Assembly: GCF_018873765.1 (NCBI RefSeq)
Contig: NC_057926.1
Span: 37,308,946-37,372,945 of the forward strand
DNA from: Telopea speciosissima
Taxonomy: Eukaryota > Streptophyta > Magnoliopsida > Proteales > Proteaceae
Direction of reading: 5' to 3'
DNA length: 64,000 nt
In this document: piece after piece, positions 35,586 through 46,248 of the stretch
How the letters are laid out: each line of letters starts with the position of its first letter
Position numbering within the stretch: the stretch's first letter is position 1
The notes under the pieces: generated by a model
What the model was told of the DNA's origin: nothing
The model's database searches: none
Seen by the model: only the letters and a program-made list of their open reading frames with translations
Translations under genes and position numbers: made by a program

Positions 35586-36175
35586 AACTAAGTTGTTTAA
35601 TAAGATTATGAACACAAGACAAATGCCAGATGAATGGAGGACAGCATTGTGGTTCTGTTTTATATAATAAAGGTAATAATGTAATATTCAAAGATGTAAT
35701 AACTAATTAACTATAGAGGCATAAAACTAATGAGTCATACTATGAGATTATGGGAGAGAGTACCTGAAACTCACAGGAGATAAGAAACTAATATTACGTA
35801 AAACCAATTTGTTTTATGCCAATAACTTCAACTACAAAAGCAATTTAAGTACTTAAAAGTGAACATCAGGCTGAACATGTGCAACGGAGGCCTTTAGATG
35901 CTTCAGTACAGGGGAGTGATTTGATTCATATTGAAGGAACTAAAAGAGCCATTGGTAGGCCTAAAATGACTCTAGGAGAAGTGGTGAAGAAAGACATGCA
36001 TAGCTTAGGCCTTGTAACAAGTATAGCGTTGAATAGAGCTGATTGGAGGGAAAGAATCCATGTAACCAACACCATTTAGTTGGGATAAGGCTGAGTTGAG
36101 TTGAGTTGTAAATCATAGTATTTGGCACTCACCACTGGGACAATGACCAAATCAAATAGGCTGCACAAATCCTTC

Positions 36176-37366
36176 TAATGTAGTCCTAGATAGGTAGGAG
36201 ACCTACTAGGAGCCAAACAACAGGACCAAACAGCCAAAGGGGTTGGTGGTTTGAATGGACAGCACTAGGATTTAGGTTAATTCTAGGGTTTAGGAGGGGA
36301 ATTTGGGAATGGGACTTATATAGTTTTAATATGCAGGTCTAGGAGGTTATTATGGGATAAAAATAATAGGATTTGGTTAAGTTTGAAAAATCTGCAGAAT
36401 TAGGGTTAGGGTTTCGAGTTTTAGGTTTCAGATTGTAGGCTGAAACTAGGGTTTTAAGATGGGAGTTTGGACTCAGGTTTCTGGTCGAGTTTTCCAATGA
36501 GGGGGAAGAACACTCGATCAGAATATGGAGGGGAATTGATGGGCAGAAGTGGCTGATATGGGAATCCTAGGGTTTTGGGGTTTTAGAGGGATGAGGGGAT
36601 TAGGGTTTAGAGTTGTAAGTTGGGGATGAGATGGCAGTCGAGTGGAGGGTCTGCTGTGAAGGGGTTGTGTTTAAAGTTTTAAAGGGCTTGACTGTCAAAT
36701 TTGGGCTGGACAGATTCTACATGGAGTTAGGGTTATGGGGGTCGACTAGGGTAAGCTGGAGGAAGAAGAAGAAGATTGTTAAATAGCAAAAACTTTAAAA
36801 TACTCACTGGGTTTTGTAGATCTGCAGCAACAATAGCTTGAAGAAGCTTGAATGAAGAAGAAGAAGAACCTCCCGGTACTGGACAGACGCAAGGAGTCGT
36901 GAGAGTCCACTCACCCTAGCACCTTGAGATCCACAAGGCAACACTCACACAAAGGGAGCAATGGCAGCAGCAGCAAAGGCAGCAAAGCAACGAAATATTT
37001 TTTCAAAATAAACTGTGGGGGAGCCTCTCCCACGATTCTCTTATATATAAGGGCCTAAGGGCCAAAAACAGAATACAATTCAATCTCTCCTTCATCAATC
37101 GTGGATGGGAGTAGCTAGATTAAAATAACTTAAACTTACAAGGAAAAGACTCATCAACCCCTAATAACTTAAGACAACTTAAAACAACTTAAATAAAAGA
37201 TACCCTAGGAACCAATAAGAATAAAACAATCTCAGCCAATAGGATTAAGTCCTCAAGGCTGCTAAAAAAACTAAGTATAGAACTGAAATAAACTATCCTA
37301 AGGCTCCTAATAAAATTCTAGGTTTAGGGTGGCTTCCTCAATTCGAGGAGGCTTGGATCTACATCA
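36176..37366 (-). mobile_element. Probable solo LTR of a retrotransposon
   Basis: On the minus strand the unit begins TGATGTAGATCC and ends in an inverted version of the same tip. The perfect 5-bp flank CCTTC occurs on both sides (36171-36175 and 37367-37371). A TATATAAGAG promoter-like box lies mid-element on the minus strand, followed by a region rich in CTTCTTCTTC. No internal coding region is attached, so this is a solo LTR left in ALG5 intron 3. Superfamily (Gypsy or Copia) cannot be told. Sharp ends suggest moderate age. Confidence 0.6.
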
Positions 37367-39150
37367 CCTTCAAGTTGTCAACCAAGAAATAAAGGACAAA
37401 AACCAATTTCTCCAAAGACTATTACACAAGGCCACCCAGTCCTAATACTGATCTAGATTCCCAATGATTTCTTTAATTTCTTCGGACAGTTCAGCCGATT
37501 TGTAGTTTATTTCAGTGTTTATCTATAAGTTACATGACTTGTACAACATAATCCCCAATTAGAAGCACAACAGAGAAACATCTCTTCAGTATTCAACTTG
37601 GAAAACATAGCACAAGATTATGGTGATATAAAATAGTGTCTCAACTAAAATTTTATTTCATTATTTATTTACTCAAGATCTCCATTCACTATTTATTAAT
37701 TGATGTTAGATTTTTATCAACTGCCACAAATAGTTGGCTGAGGCTTTTATAGTGAGATGAGCTGTGCTTGCTTTTGATGATACTGATGATAATAAAGACA
37801 GTAAAATGTCAGTATTGAATCTTGACAGCATCATTTATAATCTAATAATTTCCTATGATTTTATCATGTCACTGACCCTTCCCCCCCCCCCTCTCAGTTA
37901 TTAGACAAGTTTACATAGCCCATTACACAAACTGGATTTAGGGAGTACTTTTTTTTAACCCCCCCCCCCCTCAAAAAAAAAGAAAAAGAAAAGCCTGTAG
38001 GGAGTTCAGATATTTTTGAAATGTTGCAAGATGGGCATATGTAATTGCAAATCACCAAAGAAGTTTAACTGGCAGCATTTCCCAAAAAAATGCAAAACAA
38101 GGAGAAAAAAAGCAGCAGGTGAAATAAAAAAAAAAAAAAAAAAAGCAATGCTGGACCCTGGAGTCAACTATCTAGAGGACCCCACCAGGCCCCCAATGCA
38201 CTTGCACCGCATGGTAACTCCCTAATTCATTGCATCCTTTTCAGGGACTTTTGATTCCTTGAAGTCCAATCCTGTGTGGGGGTCCACTAGATGGCTGACC
38301 CTGGTGTCCACAAGACATTTCCCAAATCAAAACCAAAAATACAACTTCACACTAAATACTAGTGACAGAAGATTCAATACATTCTCAGAAAAAATATATT
38401 AGTGAAAAGGAAAAAGTACCTTGGACTTACTTTTTGGCATTTCATTTCCAACATGACAGCAAAGGTATTTTCTTTCTTTCTTTCTTTCTTTTTTTGGGTG
38501 GGAGGAAGAAGCACATAGATATTAATTATAATAATTTATCAAAATTAAAATTAGGACAATGGCGAGGACGATGGTGGGAAGTGAATGAACAAAGAGTAGA
38601 TGTGACCAACATAAACACTAATATGAATGCATCAGCTTACCTCATGGTCTCGTCGAGAGCTCCAGGAAGCCTGTGTTCTTCATTAAATGCAGGTATTATC
38701 AAAGATATGTACTTCTCTGCAGGATCAAATATCCAGGGGCATGGAACCTGGCACACATTGATCCATCATTATCAGTATTTTCCAAAACAATTTTAATGGT
38801 CTCAATGAACTGTACTTACAGAGCTTCATTATTCTCACATTTACCCAGCAGAATAATGTCAAATATCCATAATATAGTAGTGGTCATACCTCACAGACTT
38901 GGAAGCTCTCTTAGCTCAGAAGGCTCAAGAGTTAATTCAAGCCATGAGGTTGCAACACTTTTATTTCTTTTCAAAATTTTTAAAATAGGAAAAGAAAAGC
39001 ACTATAAGATAAATAAACGAATATTCAGATGCAGATGCTTTTTTTTTATTCTTTTTATATTTTCTGAACAGAAAATTGACATTAGGTGCGAATAATTTCA
39101 ATTTTGTACAAAATTTGAATTATTACTAACGGAAAATCAAAGCAGAAGAT

Positions 39151-39884
39151 TGATGCAGGGCATTCAGCCAGCCCACCAGGCCTAGCCTACCAGGCCCAGC
39201 CCAAGGCCAGATTTGTGCCTGCAGGACCAGCAAGACCAGCCCTAAAAGGCCCAGCCCATAGGTCAACACCCATGCTGGCCTGGGTGAATTAAACCCAGTG
39301 GTTCTGCCTTTTCATTTTCCTAGGCTAGTATTTACTCTTACTATGTATCTTTTCAGTTTCCTAGGTCTTTTGATACCCTTTATTGCTTTCTTTGGTACTG
39401 CTTGATTGCTTTAACAGAGAGAGAGAGAGAGAGAGATGGTTAAAATAAAGTTGAGAGTTGGGAAGGGAAGATAGAAACTAGAAAGTGAAGTTCTTTCCTA
39501 GGTGGAGTTATGAGATTGTTCAGGCTCCTGGGTATTACTTATTTGTCATTAAGAGTCTTTTAATTCTTCTAAGTCACTTTCTTGGTTGTAGTTCTCTATG
39601 TCTTGGGGATGTTATCTAAGTCTTGGTTTTAGTTTCTAGGTGTTGAAAATCCAAAAGTCTATTTAATGTAAGTTGATGTATCCTAAGGGCTTTTCATGCC
39701 TCCCCTCTATATAATGAAACCATGGGCTATTCTCTGGAACACCAGATTTTGAAGACAAAGTACTCTCTTGTGAGATTTAGCTTGTGGACTCAAGTGGGCT
39801 ATGGATTCAGCAATCATATCCAAGGTGGATCTCCTTGTTGAGGCTCTAGTGGACTGTAGCAGCCAAAACTATATACCTCCATCA
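39151..39884 (+). mobile_element. Possible second solo LTR
   Basis: The stretch starts TGATGCAGGGCATTC, has a CTATATAATGAAACC promoter-like box at about 39709 and ends near CCTCCATCA, giving imperfect inverted tips. A clean 5-bp target duplication is not visible and there is no internal region. A (GA)n run lies at 39416-39436. It sits in ALG5 intron 2. The family is unknown. Confidence 0.35.
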
Positions 39885-41099
39885 ATTATCATCATCATCA
39901 TCAACCACCATCATCCATCACCATCTTCATCATCAAACTAAAAGGTCCTCATCTAGTGGCTTATAAGTTGCCGGTTCCCAACCAGTTCATCCATCCTTCT
40001 TATTTTTTTTGCATCATTGTTTAATAACAAAGTCAAATTCTATCAATGTACCTTAATTATCAGAGTTACAATGACAGCGCATTTGTCAAAAACACACAAC
40101 CTCTTTCCAAAGAGATGCTTCAGCTTCAACACAAACTTGTTACCTCCCAACATCCTCAGTATCACAAACTATAAATCCTAAAATTAGTAAACACGACTCT
40201 TTGTCTGGTAAACTGACCTCAATAAGTCAATATAGCCTTGGATTGAGTGAGCTTACTCCTACACATTTGCATACCAATTCTTCTTGGGTGAATTCAAAAA
40301 TGGGGTTTTTATTTTTTTATTTTTTTTGGGGGTTTGGGTTTGGTTTGGAATTACTCAACTATAACACTAGCTTCATAAAATTCAATAATAGAAACTTAAA
40401 CTTATCTGAAAGGGGAGGAGGAAATCCGAAGAGGAAAAGAAAATCGTAGAGATATATGCTGCGACGAATTAAGTCTGATCTGTATGACTTTCAACGAAGT
40501 GACTTAATAGAAAGATGATTATGATATTGGTTTTCTTTCTCAATTTAATTATTACCAATTGAATACACCACCAAACAACCAAAAAACCTCAATGTACCAA
40601 AATTCTCATATCGTAATCGATCAAAGTTGCGTAAGTAGAACTGAAAGAATCACCAAAAAGAGAAAGCAGTTTACCCGTTTCAACGAATTTGGATCCTCGA
40701 AGACCGCTTGAGCATCGCCTTGACTGAAGAATAAATGGGAGAATTCAAGATTAGAGGAGGGGAGAAATCAGGCAATGAGATTAAAGATAATCGAGATCGA
40801 ATTGAAAAGAAAAAGACAAAAAGGGTCAAGAAAAAAGCCCTACTCTTGGTCGTGGTTGCATCTTCTCCAAAATGCCTGAAGGAAAATCGCTGATCCAACC
40901 CCTAAGATCAGAAGCAGAGCTAACAGAACAAAGAGTTCCGCGATTGTCCATACCCACCTGATGTTCGACACTGTACGCTAATTCCCTCTCAGGTCTCTCT
41001 AACTCTGAATAAGTCGAGAAACTCAGCAATGCTTTGGTCGACTCTACCTTTGTTTTTTATAATAATGAATATTTAGCATTTAACTACGTCAATACAAAA

Positions 41100-41172
41100 G
41101 CCCGTCTAGCTCAGTTGGTAGAGCGCAAGGCTCTTAACCTTGTGGTCGTGGGTTCGAGCCCCACGGTGGGCG
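41100..41172 (+). tRNA. tRNA-Lys (anticodon CTT)
   Basis: The 73-nt gene folds into a standard cloverleaf. The acceptor arm GCCCGTC pairs with GGTGGGC allowing G-T pairs, the anticodon loop is CTCTTAA with CTT at 41133-41135, and the T-loop is TTCGAGC. The A box (TAGCTCAGTTGG, 41107-41118) and B box (GGTTCGAGCC, 41151-41160) are perfect. CAA motifs lie just upstream (GTCAATACAAAA) and a T run at about 41229 can stop Pol III. There is no intron. It looks functional. Confidence 0.97.
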
Positions 41173-41708
41173 TAACATCAGGCCTCCTTATCTGAAGGAA
41201 ATTAACCTGTTTCCGTTTTGCTTTCGTGTTTTTTTATAAATATGTTAAATGACACATTTATCTACACTAACTACCATAATATCAACCACCTCTCCTGCTT
41301 TACCAACAAACTAATTACACACAGAGCCCTTCTTAGTGGGCAAACTCACCAACGACCTTGAAGAACATCCATTGCAACCTACCGTCTTCTGAAGAAGAGA
41401 TCTACTCCGGCCATCAAAACAGCCAGGCATAAATAGTATTATGTTTACTGTGTTATATTTTTGTTGATGATGTTGTTTTATAGTTAGGGGTTTCAGTTTT
41501 TTGCCGACTTCGCATTGTTTGAGAGCAATATATCCCAGGTTTTCAGTTATAATTGTTTGCATTAGTCTACAATTATGATGGTTCTACTCGATTTTAATGG
41601 GGTAAATGATTGGTTCTCTTAAATAACGAGCGACAAAATGGAATCACACAGAGCAGTTTTTTAGTTTGCAGATGCATGATACAACAAGCTGATAGATGGG
41701 AATTTCAT
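41173..41708. other. No feature recognised
   Basis: AT-rich sequence after the tRNA. The open frame 41311-41562 on the minus strand has no recognisable motif. Confidence 0.4.
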
Positions 41709-42110
41709 AGTTTTTTTGTTTTTTTGTTTTTTTGAAAAGGAAAGAATTTTGTATCTATATAAAGAGGGAGAAATAAAGGAGGATTTACATCCTTTGGTAA
41801 AATTGGCTCTTGGTCTCTCTATGAATGAGATTCCTAAGGGGTTGGGGTAAAGTGTCTATACAGATATCTATGTCCATGGGGGTTTGAGCAAAATTTGCTA
41901 GCCAATCTACAAAGTTTTGATAGTTCTTCCAATTGACTGATCTTGTGGTGATTCTAATTCCCATAAAATCTAGCAAAGACAAAATTGGGGAACAAATCGA
42001 AAAAGTGGGAAAGGAGAAGAGGGGGGAGGGGAGAACCCAATCCTGATCAACCCCCCAGCCAAGCGAGCGATGCATTGGCACCCACAAACTGTTATCATTT
42101 CCTACCTTTC
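41709..42110 (-). mobile_element. Short 3' tail of an L1-type LINE
   Basis: The plus strand starts with a T-rich run broken by G (41709-41734), which is a poly(A) tail on the minus strand. Upstream of it on that strand is a short frame ending WKNYQNFVDWLANFAQTPMD, like the end of an L1 RNase H domain (the ADWLAN motif). Only the last few hundred bases of the element are here. The 5' border is not sharp. Confidence 0.45.
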
Positions 42111-42126
42111 TCTATCAAGTGAGAGA

Positions 42127-42535
42127 TAGGGCTACAACAGGTTCGGGTTGGGCCGGGATTTTAAAACCCTAGGCCAACCCTGAGTCCCTTTAGTTGGGCC
42201 CAAGCTCGACTTGGCCCTGATTCAAGGCCTGAAAAAATCAAACTCTGACCCGCCCTCAAGGTCGGGCAGGGCTAACCCTGATTGGCCCTGATCATGGGGA
42301 GGGGGTACGGGAGATGCATGGGCTGGACTGGGCCGGGGAAAAAATTATCACATATTATATAAATATATATTTTATACCATAACTTCAAACAAGGTCGGGC
42401 CGGGCCAAGCTAGGCTCAATTGGAGGCCTCAACCCTAGCCTAACTCGACCCTAACTCAGGGTTAGAAATTTCCAACCCTGACCGCCCTCAGGGTCAAGGC
42501 GGGTTCGGACCAACAGAGGCAAAGCTACACACCTA
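42127..42535. mobile_element. Non-autonomous hAT-like element rich in GGCC/GGGC motifs
   Basis: The tips are TAGGGCTACAACAGG and, inverted, TAGGTGTGTAGC, and the same 8-bp flank GTGAGAGA stands on both sides (42119-42126 and 42536-42543). Eight-base duplications and TAGGG-type tips are the hAT hallmark. The inside is made of repeated CGGGTTGGGCC, CCCTGACCCGCC and AGGGTCGGGC motifs and codes for nothing. Confidence 0.65.
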
Positions 42536-42645
42536 GTGAGAGATAAGAAAGAGAGATTAGCAGAGTGGGGGAAAAAAAGAAAGAAAAAATAAAGGATAAG
42601 AATTGAAACCAACCCAGATAATGCAGAACTCCTTGGAAGCATCAA

Positions 42646-42900
42646 TCAAAAGCATAAAGTCGTTCTCTGGAAATCGTCACCGATGGCGTCAACATCAACT
42701 TCATCCAAGGGTAGGAGATTGAGATCGAAAGGCAAGGGTCTGCGGAAGGAGGAAGAGGCAATATCACCATCATCAATAACCGATGAAGATGAGTCACAGT
42801 CGTTGTGGCAGTCGCCAAGGAGAATAGGCGGTGAGGGAGGGTGCCGACGGTGGTGGTGTGACCTTACAACATCAACTGGAGTCGGAGTGGATGACAACAA
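42646..42900 (-). pseudogene. C-terminal fragment of a class II ERF repressor with EAR motif
   Basis: The minus-strand frame ends DCDSSSSVIDDGDIASSSFR, RPLPFDLNLLPLDEVDVD and DDFQRTTLCF. This is the C terminus of AP2/ERF repressors of the ERF3/ERF4/ERF8 kind. FDLN(L) is the EAR motif that recruits TOPLESS co-repressors, although the usual DLNLPP reads DLNLLPL here. The AP2 DNA-binding domain that should lie upstream (beyond 42900) is missing. The sequence there changes to AT-rich text resembling a MULE terminal repeat (TATTTTCGTCAA, TTAACACCGTTCAA). It is probably a captured or broken fragment with no activity of its own. Confidence 0.6.
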
Positions 42901-43772
42901 CTTAAGCGCGTTGAAGGAGTGACGACAAAGATTCTAATTGAAAATGGATTAAATTTAGTGAATCTGTTGCCTTTTTATGTTTTAGTGTAAAAGGTATTTT
43001 CGTCAAAGGAATTTCAGAAGTTAACACCGTTCAAAAATGGGTAATTGTTATATAAGCAAATGTCAAGAAGTGGCGCTGAAAATTAAAATTAGGGCAAATT
43101 TCACGGACACCCCCTATAACTATTCGAAAAGGTAAGTACACCCTAAATTTTGTCAAAATGTCAACCTTCCCCCTGACGTTAAGCAAGGTTACCCCCAAAA
43201 TTAAAATGTCGATTTTACCCTCTTAGTAATTTTTATTTAAATTACAAAGATTCCATCATCTTCCCAAATCGAACTGTGAAACCCATTTCCCCTTCTTCTC
43301 CTTCTTCTCCTTCTGTTGTTTCTTCCACCGCCGCCACCACCGCCACCCCCCTCCAGCCCTCCTTCTCTTGCTTCCCTGCAACCCCGCCACCACCGTCTCC
43401 AGTCTCCTCCACCTTTTTCCTTTGTTTCATTCTCTGCAACTATTTTTTCAAATATGCACTCTCTTCAAACATCTACACCCAGTTTTAAATAGATAACAAA
43501 ACAACGGATAATTAAACCCTTATGTGAACGGAGATAGGGTTCAAATTATGATGACGACGACCAGGAAAGTGTACACATCCAGGGACACAAATTGAATAAA
43601 AGAGGAAGTCGTTTTCCATTTGACTGTAAAACGAACCAAAAGCACAGAATAATTTTATATGACTTACCAAAAATCGATGGAGAAAAAGAAGAGGAAAGAG
43701 GAAAGGAGAGTTCAACCTAAACGCAAAAAATAAAAAAAATAAAACCTTTCTAGGAAAGAAGAGAGGAAATAC

Positions 43773-43838
43773 CTCGCCACAAACATCTTCACATATATCA
43801 TCCGTCTTCTTAGAACTATAATAACCTCCTTCAGGCAT
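43773..43838 (-). pseudogene. Captured first coding exon of a GT17 family glycosyltransferase gene
   Basis: The 22 codons MPEGGYYSSKKTDDICEDVC-GE end at a good splice donor (GGCGAG|GTATTT). They match the conserved N-terminal cytoplasmic tail of plant GT17 proteins (beta-1,4-mannosyl-glycoprotein beta-1,4-N-acetylglucosaminyltransferase-like, Golgi type II membrane proteins). The sequence on the 5' side, with a (CT)n run at 43921-43972, is probably the gene's 5' UTR and was carried along. The catalytic domain is absent, so only the start exon and the beginning of intron 1 were captured. It lies inside the MULE at 43092-44585. Confidence 0.75.
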
Positions 43839-43918
43839 CATGAACACCCAATTGAAGAGAAAACACAAAGTTCTGTGAATCAATACACACTTAATCAAAG
43901 ACCAATCTACCTCTCTAT

Positions 43919-43920
<2 letters not shown>

Positions 43921-43972
<52 letters not shown>
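43921..43972 (+). repeat. (CT)n microsatellite
   Basis: About 25 uninterrupted CT units inside the captured GT17 leader, likely length-variable between individuals. Confidence 0.95.
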
Positions 43973-43976
<4 letters not shown>

Positions 43977-44854
43977 CAAACTGAGAAGGTTGAAACTAGA
44001 TCAAAGTTGAAATCTCGCAAAAAAGTCAAGAACCAATACCTTTAATGATGATGAAATTGACTCAAGAATCGCTGCCAGAAGCCATGGAAACTCTCTGCAA
44101 CCTACTATAGAACTCGATCTACAGGGCTTTACTCATTGCTGTTACGATTCCCCTTTCTGTTCCTATTGAATCGATTCCTTGTAGTTCTTTGGTATTGAGA
44201 AGAAGATAAAGAAGCGATAAAGATTCGAGAACGAATCGATCTTCTGTAGTTCTTGAATTCAAAAGCTTTTGGTATAGGATTGTTAGGGTTAGAGAGGGCG
44301 GGTGAGGTTAGGGGGCGGTGCTACTGCTCACCGCCGGCGACGCTCTCTGGTTTGTATTTGGGATATTGGGGATTTAACCTTAAGGGTATAATGGGAAGTT
44401 CACCCTATGGTAAGGGTAATTTCACCATTATAAAAGAGTTTACAACCACTTATCTGCACAGACCTAACGGAGTGGATTAAGTTGAAATAAAAATATAAAA
44501 TAAAGGTAGTCTGTGATATTTTTGCAAAATTTAGGGTGTACTTGCCTTTTCGAATAGTTATAGGGGGTGTCCGTGAAATTTGCCCTTAAAATTATTAAGT
44601 AGATTTAGTGTCTTCATCATTGACGAGTACAATATACCATCACCCAATCGTGCAATAATGATGGTCGGCAAAAGATCGCAATCTGATCTTGTAGTACTGC
44701 ATGCACTATTGCGAGGGCCAATAAGAGTGTGTGTAGGAGTCTTTGACTGGATAAGATTTTTAGTTCATTGGGGTTGGGGGTGGGGGTATGTGAGCAGTAC
44801 ACAAGAACAACTACAATGCCTTTCCTTTTTGTCTCAATAGAGAGAACATTATTA

Positions 44855-44990
44855 CACTATTATGTACTATTCTATATGCACTATTTTTTATGCGTGCACC
44901 ATTCCATGTATACCAATCTCTGTGCAATTCTGTGTACTTGTGTTCTATGCACCATAGAGTGCTTCCAATACTCATCTCTCGATAAACAAG
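44855..44990 (+). repeat. Dispersed repeat, copy 1
   Basis: Blocks ATTCTATATGCACTATT, GTGCACCATTCCATGTATAC and ATAGAGTGCTT recur in the same order at 63585-63695. The element type is unknown; no termini are visible. Confidence 0.6.
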
Positions 44991-45308
44991 ACTACAAGAG
45001 AGAAAGATCACATCTTGCTTCTCGTCTGCTTTAAAAAAGATATCTCGACCGATACCCAAACCATAGTGATTGGTCATATTGAGCCAAATCAAATGGTTTA
45101 TAATAGTTTTGCCTTTAATTTAAACAATCCTTTCCATTTCTACCGAAAAAATGAACAATTCTTTCCATACAAATCAGACAAGACACCACCGATGCCGATA
45201 TAGATAAATCTAAACCTAATCAGATATCGTCTTTTAATCATTATCATCATCATCGCCAGTCATATGGCTCTCTCTTCTTAACTTTAATGATGAGGATACC
45301 CAACAGGA

Positions 45309-45472
45309 GGGACCTGGCTCTCCTCCAGCTGTGGGGAGCGTTCGAGGATTCAACCTAGCAAAATTAGGGGGTTATTTCAAGGGATACCGCTTGTGAAATA
45401 ACCTAAACATTCATGTTTTTGCTAAACTGGATCCTCCTGCTCCCACCACGGCTTGAGGAGAGCCGAATACCA
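45309..45472. mobile_element. Short foldback MITE (CTGGCTCTCCTC family)
   Basis: The left arm GGACCTGGCTCTCCTCCAGC pairs with an inverted right arm that reads GGTATTCGGCTCTCCTCAAG on the opposite strand. A relative stands at 50715-50912. Noncoding. Confidence 0.55.
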
Positions 45473-46248
45473 ATACGAGCACCCATTAAAAAGAAAAACC
45501 CAACAGATATATCAAATATATTATGATTTGGATCATTTCACATAACTCTGTATCACCCGTGTGTCAAGCAATGCACCATACGTGTCTAGGTAGCATTCTC
45601 TAAGCTGGGCTCAAGCTCACATCCGTTCAGATGGAAGCCACTCCATGAGAATCCCACATAGTAGATTCTATCTAAACGACTGTGAGCCGTTGTCATCCAT
45701 TCATATACATGAACGTGATCCTGGTTCGTATTCTCTTCCCTATAAGTTTTTTTTTTTCATGGCATCAACTCAGAGAACTTGCACAATAAAAAGTGCCCTC
45801 TCCCTGAGCTCTCTCTCCTCCTAAAGCCAGAAAAAAAAAATACAAAATACATGACTCCCACGATTACTGAAAATCATCCAAACCCACACCCTGAGATGAA
45901 ACAAGAAAACCCATTTCACAGGCCCAACGAATTAGAAATTAAAAATGAAGAAAGGGGTTAAGATTCTAACATTTTCATTAACAACCACTTTCATTGAAAG
46001 CAAATACACTAACAAAAGCAGCCATGAAACAACTGCAACACCCAACTAGTAGAACTTGCAATATCCACCAAAAAAACAAAGAAGAAAAAAACTACTTTAT
46101 TTAGAAGCTTCTCCAACAAAAGACTCCTAAGAAAAGCTTCACACCAGACAGACGACACAACACAGTGAGAACATACATTTATATATTATTTGGTTATAAA
46201 AACATCTTCTAGTAAGTCATCACTCTCCGATCCGATCCGATCCGATCC

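Larger units (their letters stand above)
29847..36107 (+). mobile_element. RTE-clade LINE, internally deleted and interrupted by two L1 insertions
   Basis: It lies in ALG5 intron 3. The flanks TAAATCATGGTATTTGG (29830-29846) and TAAATCATAGTATTTGG (36109-36125) form a target duplication of about 17 bp with one difference. The 5' part (TGCCGGTTCCAAGC at 29868; GGGCATACCCCGGAAGCGAC at 33156) and the endonuclease frame (ATWNIRVL, ACIKQTRWKG, GVGIVMDKDLKNNVVDV, VIGGDLNGHIERDRRDYERV) match plant RTE. The 3' end has QRRPLDASVQGSDLIHIEGT, GRPKMTLGEVVKKDMHS and the typical TTAGTTGGGATAAGGCTGAG tail. The reverse transcriptase core is missing, so only about 2.2 kb of the element's own sequence remains. 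Many stops; not functional. Confidence 0.8.
28093..40962 (-). pseudogene. ALG5: Decayed ALG5 gene (dolichyl-phosphate beta-glucosyltransferase)
   Basis: Eight exon pieces on the minus strand: 40844-40962, about 40680-40730, 38641-38747, 29497-29542, 28958-29092, 28734-28827, 28447-28579, 28269-28352, plus a partial one at 28093-28124. ALG5 is an ER-membrane GT2 enzyme that makes dolichyl-phosphate glucose for N-glycan assembly. Visible are the N-terminal anchor (LFVLLALLLILGVGSAIFLQ), VFEDPNSLKR, EKYISLIIPAFNEEHRLPGA, the VVIVDDGSGDGT acid motif, GKGEAIRK, LLLMLDADGATKV (DxD-like), FGSRAYLEEKALAT and KWYRNFLMKGFH. Defects: the expected start codon reads ATC, a 4-base insertion lies after DLEN in exon 28734-28827, one extra G sits in the GGGGGG run of exon 28447-28579, and everything after CGFKMFTRAA is gone. 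Intron 3 is about 9.1 kb and full of transposons. Confidence 0.85.
43092..44585. mobile_element. Pack-MULE carrying the first exon of a GT17 gene
   Basis: The perfect 9-bp target duplication TTAAAATTA is at 43083-43091 and 44586-44594. The tips are GGGCAAATTTCACGGACACC and its inverted copy; about 60 bp are nearly identical (to ACACCCTAAATTTTG), after which the arms diverge but keep shared blocks. No transposase. The inside holds a leader with a (CT)n run, one coding exon of a plant GT17 glycosyltransferase on the minus strand and a Pro/Ser-type simple repeat at 43290-43400. Confidence 0.85.

Noticed and set aside
42683-42922. Plus-strand open frame rich in Ser and Gly
   Set aside because: It is the antisense of the ERF repressor fragment, whose minus-strand frame has the recognisable EAR motif and ALCF-type end.
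43276-43488. Pro/Ser/Thr-rich open frame
   Set aside because: Simple-repeat translation (CTTCTC and CCGCCACCAC units) inside a MULE; no domain.
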